A stretch of 50,115 bases of DNA from a virus. The stretch's first letter is position 1, and each line of letters begins with the position of its first letter. Under the pieces are notes generated by a model. It had not been told where the DNA came from. It did not search any database and saw only the letters and a list, made by a program, of their open reading frames with translations. Shown piece after piece: positions 46,919 to 50,115 of the stretch. The position numbers and the translations under genes are program-made. Location of the stretch: IMG/VR virus record IMGVR_UViG_3300031673_000077, positions 1 through 50,115 of that record; one strand, given 5' to 3'.

Positions 46919-48288
46919 TAGACGCGTACCTCCGCCCAGACGTCCCTCGATGTTCTCACGTCCACGGTCGCCTTCATCGCTGAGTGCGGTGCTGCCATCC
47001 TGGTGACGGCGTCCCAGTAGAAGCTGAACTTTCCGTCGGCAGACTCGTGCAGCCATGGCTTGACCCATATCGCCTTCTCGGAGACGTCGTTCGTTAGAAA
47101 TGAATCCACGCCGATACCGTTGCATCTCTTCTCTGCTTCCTTGACGACGTCCAACCATCTGTCATAAGGATGCAGACACGGTCCAGCACGACCGGTGTCC
47201 TTCCACGCGAGAAGAATGATCGTTGGGTCATCGTACTGCGTGAACTCCGCGAGGAACGGTGCGAGCTCTCGTATCGGTCGGAGACCGAGAACGTAGTGCA
47301 GCGTTGGATTTGGTACCATATGCAACTTCGCTAATTCAGCCCACTCCCTCGCCGTGCCGACGTCGTTCGTCGAGAAGGCGACCGCACCGCAGTTCTCCTT
47401 GATCGCGTCGAGGTGATTCAACACGCCGGCAGCGTCCTGCGTAGAGAAGTTCGGCACTATGCCGTATTGTCTCGCCGTATGGAGTATCTCAGCGAAATCT
47501 GGATGTGTCGTCGGCTCTCCACCACCGATAGCGACCTCGAATACGCCGAGAGTAGACGCTGTAAACAACGCGTCATTGACGTCAGACGTTTCCGCGTGAT
47601 CTCCATCGTGCTTGCTATCTTGGTAGCAGTGTGCGCAGTTGGCAACGCATCTATCCGTTATCTTGAGGTCCATGAGGTCTGGGAATGCCCCGCTCGTCGG
47701 CTTCGTTCCGTCAGGCAACGGCATGCGTATCTTCTTACCGCTCTTACGGTCAAACGTCGTAAGAAACCCGGACGGATCCATCTTGAAGACGACGTCCTCA
47801 GATCCGCGATACCTGTCTAATTCCCACGGGACGGTGACGCAGTCGTGCCCCTTTGACCATTCGGGTATCTCATACTCGTAGGAGTTGTCGTTGCCGCCGA
47901 TGATGTGAACGGCGTTATCGTCGACGACGTTCTTCCGTATCCATCCCCAGAGAAGGTCCTGAGACTGATCGTCCAGCCTTGGTTTCGGGAACGTTGGAGA
48001 GGATTGATGGTCGATGTACCCTTCGGACATGTCTTCTCCGACCGGGAAGTGTTTCTCGGCCATCGCCTCAGCATCGTCGACGCATAGCCCGACGCTTGCG
48101 TAAAAGTCCTTCACGGCGACGTGAAAGTACCTACGCTTTTCAGCGGGCGTCCGCTGGTGAAACCATTCCCATCCGAATTCGCTCTCTTCTGAGAAGCCGC
48201 ACTCTGAGATGTCCCTCTTCGGCACGATGATGGAATGCGACGAGCTGCTGTTCGTAGCGAACCCGTAACGGACGTTTGCGATTTTCAC
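46918..48288 (-). CDS. Radical SAM protein with N-terminal TNSSSS motif
   Basis: 456 residues from GTG 48288 with GAGGTGCTGAA upstream. Residues 1-20 (RYGFATNSSSSHSI) carry a short motif seen at the N-terminus of many phage and bacterial proteins, whose purpose is unknown. Residues 20-200 are an unrecognised domain. The radical SAM core starts LKITDRCVANCAHCYQ, with C214-x3-C218-x2-C221, and GGGEPT at 255-260. Four later Cys are too few and scattered for a clear SPASM domain. It may modify a peptide, RNA or nucleotide. Confidence 0.8.
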   Translation of the reverse strand: MKIANVRYGFATNSSSSHSIIVPKRDISECGFSEESEFGWEWFHQRTPAEKRRYFHVAVKDFYASVGLCVDDAEAMAEKHFPVGEDMSEGYIDHQSSPTFPKPRLDDQSQDLLWGWIRKNVVDDNAVHIIGGNDNSYEYEIPEWSKGHDCVTVPWELDRYRGSEDVVFKMDPSGFLTTFDRKSGKKIRMPLPDGTKPTSGAFPDLMDLKITDRCVANCAHCYQDSKHDGDHAETSDVNDALFTASTLGVFEVAIGGGEPTTHPDFAEILHTARQYGIVPNFSTQDAAGVLNHLDAIKENCGAVAFSTNDVGTAREWAELAKLHMVPNPTLHYVLGLRPIRELAPFLAEFTQYDDPTIILLAWKDTGRAGPCLHPYDRWLDVVKEAEKRCNGIGVDSFLTNDVSEKAIWVKPWLHESADGKFSFYWDAVTRMAAPHSAMKATVDVRTSRDVWAEVRV

Positions 48289-48301
48289 TTCAGCACCTCA
48301 C

Positions 48302-48361
48302 TTAGATAGGCTCTAGGCGGAAGTTTTCCATCTCCGACGTAATCTCTCGTACAGGTCTCAT
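48302..48361 (-). CDS. 19-residue micro-ORF before radical SAM gene
   Basis: ATG 48361 overlaps the TGA of the 54-residue gene (ATGA) with GAGGAGAGG upstream; product MRPVREITSEMENFRLEPI, ending 13 nt before the radical SAM start. Could be a leader peptide controlling translation, a tiny substrate peptide, or chance. Confidence 0.35.
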   Translation of the reverse strand: MRPVREITSEMENFRLEPI

Positions 48362-48522
48362 ATTTTCCTCTCCTCATCCTCGTTCAGCAACCTGCAGATG
48401 CGGCGGGCCATACGCTCGTAGTAGCTGCTTGCCACCAGTTTATGGGGGTGCGTTCGGTACACGCGCCAGATAGTATTCCAGCCTGTGCCGAATTCCACGT
48501 AGTACGCCTTCCGCTTCGCCAT
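48358..48522 (-). CDS. Small basic protein (54 aa)
   Basis: ATG 48522 shares a base with the upstream TAA. Product AKRKAYYVEFGTGWNTIWRV then YERMARRICRLLNEDEE. The overlap chain on both sides supports it. No family recognised. Confidence 0.55.
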   Translation of the reverse strand: MAKRKAYYVEFGTGWNTIWRVYRTHPHKLVASSYYERMARRICRLLNEDEERKI

Positions 48523-48743
48523 TACTCCCCCGCCCTCTTGCTCATCGGATTCGCTGCGAAGTGCTCGGCCAGGTCGGCGGCAGCCTTCCGACCTTCCTTG
48601 TGCTTGATCCAGTCGTCTATGTTCTGCCCCGTGGCCTGCAGGCAGATGAACGTCTGGCTACAGCTACCGCACTTGGGGTCGCGGAAAAGGTCGCGGCCTT
48701 TCCGACAGACAATGCGGCCCCAGTCAACGGAGTCTAGCTCCAT
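48522..48743 (-). CDS. Small Cys-containing protein (73 aa)
   Basis: ATG 48743 behind AGAGGAGGACGTG. KCGSCSQTFICLQATGQNID has a CxxC-x6-C pattern for metal binding, followed by a helical basic tail (AAADLAEHFAANPMSKRAGE). The start region repeats in three junctions of this cluster. Confidence 0.65.
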   Translation of the reverse strand: MELDSVDWGRIVCRKGRDLFRDPKCGSCSQTFICLQATGQNIDDWIKHKEGRKAAADLAEHFAANPMSKRAGE

Positions 48744-48754
48744 CACGTCCTCCT

Positions 48755-49024
48755 CTAGGCAGCCGGTCGTTCCACAAAATACTCACACCATCTGCCCTTG
48801 CGGACCTCGCTACGATCCTGGTACTTCCACACCCCGTTGTCCCCGTCGTGGCAGTCCTTGGGGGCTCCGAGGCACATACCGCGAGGACCGCAGTGCGTGC
48901 AGACGCGGCAATCAAAGGCGGCTACTCGCATCTGGTACCGCTCCTCTGATGTCGCACCCGCCGGTTCACCACAACAGAGACAGTAGAGTGGCTCGAAACA
49001 CTTGGGGCATTTCGGCGTCTCCAT
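48755..49024 (-). CDS. Cys-rich zinc-binding protein (89 aa)
   Basis: ATG 49024 behind AGAGGAGGACGTG; sequence above it is another frame of the upstream gene. KCPKCFEPLYCLCCGEP and CRVCTHCGPRGMCLG, nine or more Cys in 89 residues, suggest several zinc sites. Function unknown. Confidence 0.7.
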   Translation of the reverse strand: METPKCPKCFEPLYCLCCGEPAGATSEERYQMRVAAFDCRVCTHCGPRGMCLGAPKDCHDGDNGVWKYQDRSEVRKGRWCEYFVERPAA

Positions 49025-49233
49025 CACGTCCTCCTCTCGGCCAGCACGCCTCTCCGTGACTTGGCGCGTATGTATGCAAATGGGCAGTCGGGGCAGCCTA
49101 CGCTTCCTTCGTCGCATGTAGCTGCTTCCGCCTGAGTGTGTCCGTTGCTTAGAGCGCATTGGACACACTTCCTCCTGCATTTCTCCAACGTCCATATCCA
49201 GGCTATGTGCTTCATCACGTCCTCCTCTCGGCC
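49022..49233. repeat. Repeated stop-ribosome-site-start cassette
   Basis: The minus-strand string AGAGGAGGACGTGATG occurs at 48741-48756, 49022-49037 and 49213-49228 (21 bases are shared between the last two copies). It holds a stop codon overlap, an ideal Shine-Dalgarno and the start codon. Confidence 0.85.
49024..49215 (-). CDS. Cys-rich small protein (63 aa)
   Basis: ATG 49215 behind AGAGGAGGACGTG. KCRRKCVQCALSNG and CDEGSVGCPDCPFAYIR give three CxxC-like pairs. Ends AERRT because its stop lies inside the next gene's ribosome site. Confidence 0.65.
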   Translation of the reverse strand: MKHIAWIWTLEKCRRKCVQCALSNGHTQAEAATCDEGSVGCPDCPFAYIRAKSRRGVLAERRT

Positions 49234-49415
49234 GTGATCGTAATCGGTCCCTTGCGGAGAGGGCAATCTGATGGCGCTGTCGCGGTCATACCCCACACGG
49301 GGTCTCCACTCCCCCACGTGAGTTCGCATTTCTTCCCCTCGGCCGTACAGTAGGAGCCATTCCACCGCACCTTGCACCGGTCGGCACGATGCCAGATGTC
49401 AACCGTGATCTCCAT
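49215..49415 (-). CDS. Small Cys-containing protein (66 aa)
   Basis: ATG 49415 behind GGGAGGACATG. Beta-like with RADRCKVRWNGSYCTAEGKK and spaced Cys. Also ends in AERRT, from the coupled junction. ~90 nt to the next gene upstream contain no gene I can support. Confidence 0.6.
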   Translation of the reverse strand: MEITVDIWHRADRCKVRWNGSYCTAEGKKCELTWGSGDPVWGMTATAPSDCPLRKGPITITAERRT

Positions 49416-49505
49416 CATGTCCTCCCTTCCAAGTGCATCCATGCGTAGGCTCTCGCAGTGAGAATCCTTCTATACTTCCCCACAAGAGCCCACGTATCGA
49501 CGCGC

Positions 49506-49715
49506 TCAGGCCGGGCGGTACTCGACCGGTCCCGGACATTCTCCAGAATCCTTGCAATCGCAGCTTCCGCACCCCTCCGCGGTGCTATCGATCAGCTTCC
49601 CGCGGTTGCTGAAAACGGGGTTGAACAACGTCTCGCCGAGGTCATCGGCTTCTAGCCCTTTTGCATTAGTCGGGCACGTGAACAGCGCCGGCCACTTCTT
49701 GTTCATCTTGCCCAT
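49506..49715 (-). CDS. Cys-rich small protein (69 aa)
   Basis: ATG 49715 with GGAGGTGTAGAGAT upstream. C-terminal EGCGSCDCKDSGECPGPVEY is a dense Cys cluster; N-terminal half GKMNKKWPALFTCPTNAKGL. Possibly metal-binding; unknown. Confidence 0.65.
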   Translation of the reverse strand: MGKMNKKWPALFTCPTNAKGLEADDLGETLFNPVFSNRGKLIDSTAEGCGSCDCKDSGECPGPVEYRPA

Positions 49716-49719
49716 ATCT

Positions 49720-49893
49720 CTACACCTCCCACGGCCAACCGTATGCCCAGTATGTGCCCCCATAGCACATATCGTACGTCTCATGCCCCTTCTCGCCGCA
49801 CACCTTACACTGACGGAGTTCGCCGAGCCAGCGAGATTGGCGCGTGTGCTTCCAGGCATGAATGCCTAGCCAACACAGCAGTCTATGCGGCAC
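49720..49893 (-). CDS. DUF1660-like small phage protein (57 aa)
   Basis: GTG 49893 with GGGAGGTGCTGA upstream. LLCWLGIHAWKHTRQS, then QCKVCGEKGHETYDMCYGG resembles the 'cell fraction' of short prophage proteins of DUF1660 type (hydrophobic start with a GH-W motif followed by CxxC). Function unknown. Confidence 0.6.
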   Translation of the reverse strand: MPHRLLCWLGIHAWKHTRQSRWLGELRQCKVCGEKGHETYDMCYGGTYWAYGWPWEV

Positions 49894-49935
49894 TCAGCAC
49901 CTCCCTTTCTTCCCGGCCACCGCATATCGACGCGC

Positions 49936-50115
49936 TCAGGCTTGCTGCCCCTTCACGAGCTTATCCACCGCGGCAAACTGATCACCAAGCGTCTCCCATG
50001 TTTCGTTGAGCAGTCGAGCCTTGCCTGCTTCCATGCTAGTGGCATCGAACGTGCCGCCTGGTCCCCAGGCGGTAAATACGCCACGCTTGCTAATGCTCTG
50101 CTCGACGTGCCCAAT
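49936..50115 (-). CDS. Partial gene at right edge
   Basis: Open from the window edge to TGA 49938-49936, 59 codons. ISKRGVFTAWGPGGTFDAT and LLNETWETLGDQFAAVDKL are seen; the N-terminus is missing. No family recognised. Confidence 0.6.
   Translation of the reverse strand: MGHVEQSISKRGVFTAWGPGGTFDATSMEAGKARLLNETWETLGDQFAAVDKLVKGQQA

Larger units (their letters stand above)
49495..49941. repeat. 17-bp repeat after two stop codons
   Basis: TATCGACGCGCTCAGGC at 49495-49511 and 49925-49941. On the minus strand each contains the GCC-TGA end of a gene and continues into the intergenic space, like a duplicated junction. Confidence 0.8.

Noticed and set aside
46919-47158. Long version of the FmdB-like gene
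   Set aside because: The extra N-terminal part lies inside the radical SAM gene in another frame and is not protein-like; the GTG at 46918 overlaps the stop and fits the family start.

Overview
The window is high-GC double-stranded DNA from a temperate, siphovirus-like phage of an unidentified, probably environmental, GC-rich bacterium. Evidence is a tyrosine integrase beside a tRNA-derived attP, an XRE repressor, lambda-type packaging and head genes (GpA-family terminase, lambda-family portal, protease-capsid fusion, attachment protein), a tail chaperone with a -1 slip site, a tape measure and host-recognition proteins. Short dispersed repeats of the kind seen in many environmental bacterial genomes lie inside several phage genes.

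Layout: 1-12822 is a leftward early/accessory operon of tightly overlapping genes (coiled-coil protein, SPL-like radical SAM enzyme, many small zinc-finger proteins, ParB-methyltransferase, ParB-like protein, DUF4406-like protein, NrdD-tail-like protein, ATP-dependent DNA ligase). 12823-13300 is the lysogeny switch, with a consensus-like leftward promoter facing a rightward promoter. 13197-17253 is the only rightward block: repressor, small zinc ribbon, a HEPN-like gene coupled to a membrane zinc-ribbon protein, and integrase. attP (3' half of a tRNA with CAT anticodon), candidate arm sites and a strong hairpin follow. 17571-43820 is the leftward late region, read from high to low coordinates: small and large terminase, portal, protease-capsid fusion, decoration protein, neck, tail tube, chaperones, tape measure, tail tip and adhesins, and two membrane or lipoprotein candidates for lysis.

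The first 127 bases of the window are identical to 44710-44836, and both copies lie in the same reading frame of coiled-coil genes. Joining them closes a circle of 44,709 bp in which the truncated gene at 1-775 becomes a complete 554-codon gene and every leftward gene falls into one series running from the switch promoter through early genes, packaging, head and tail to the terminator by attP. The remaining part, 44837-50115, is visibly AT-richer and has another style: tiny genes with repeated start-site cassettes, an RNA ligase, and a radical SAM enzyme with an N-terminal TNSSSS motif. It is probably a piece of a second phage joined through the shared 127 bases, either by assembly or by real recombination.

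Limits: all functions come from motif recognition by eye. Many small proteins are unrecognised, and I found no convincing endolysin.
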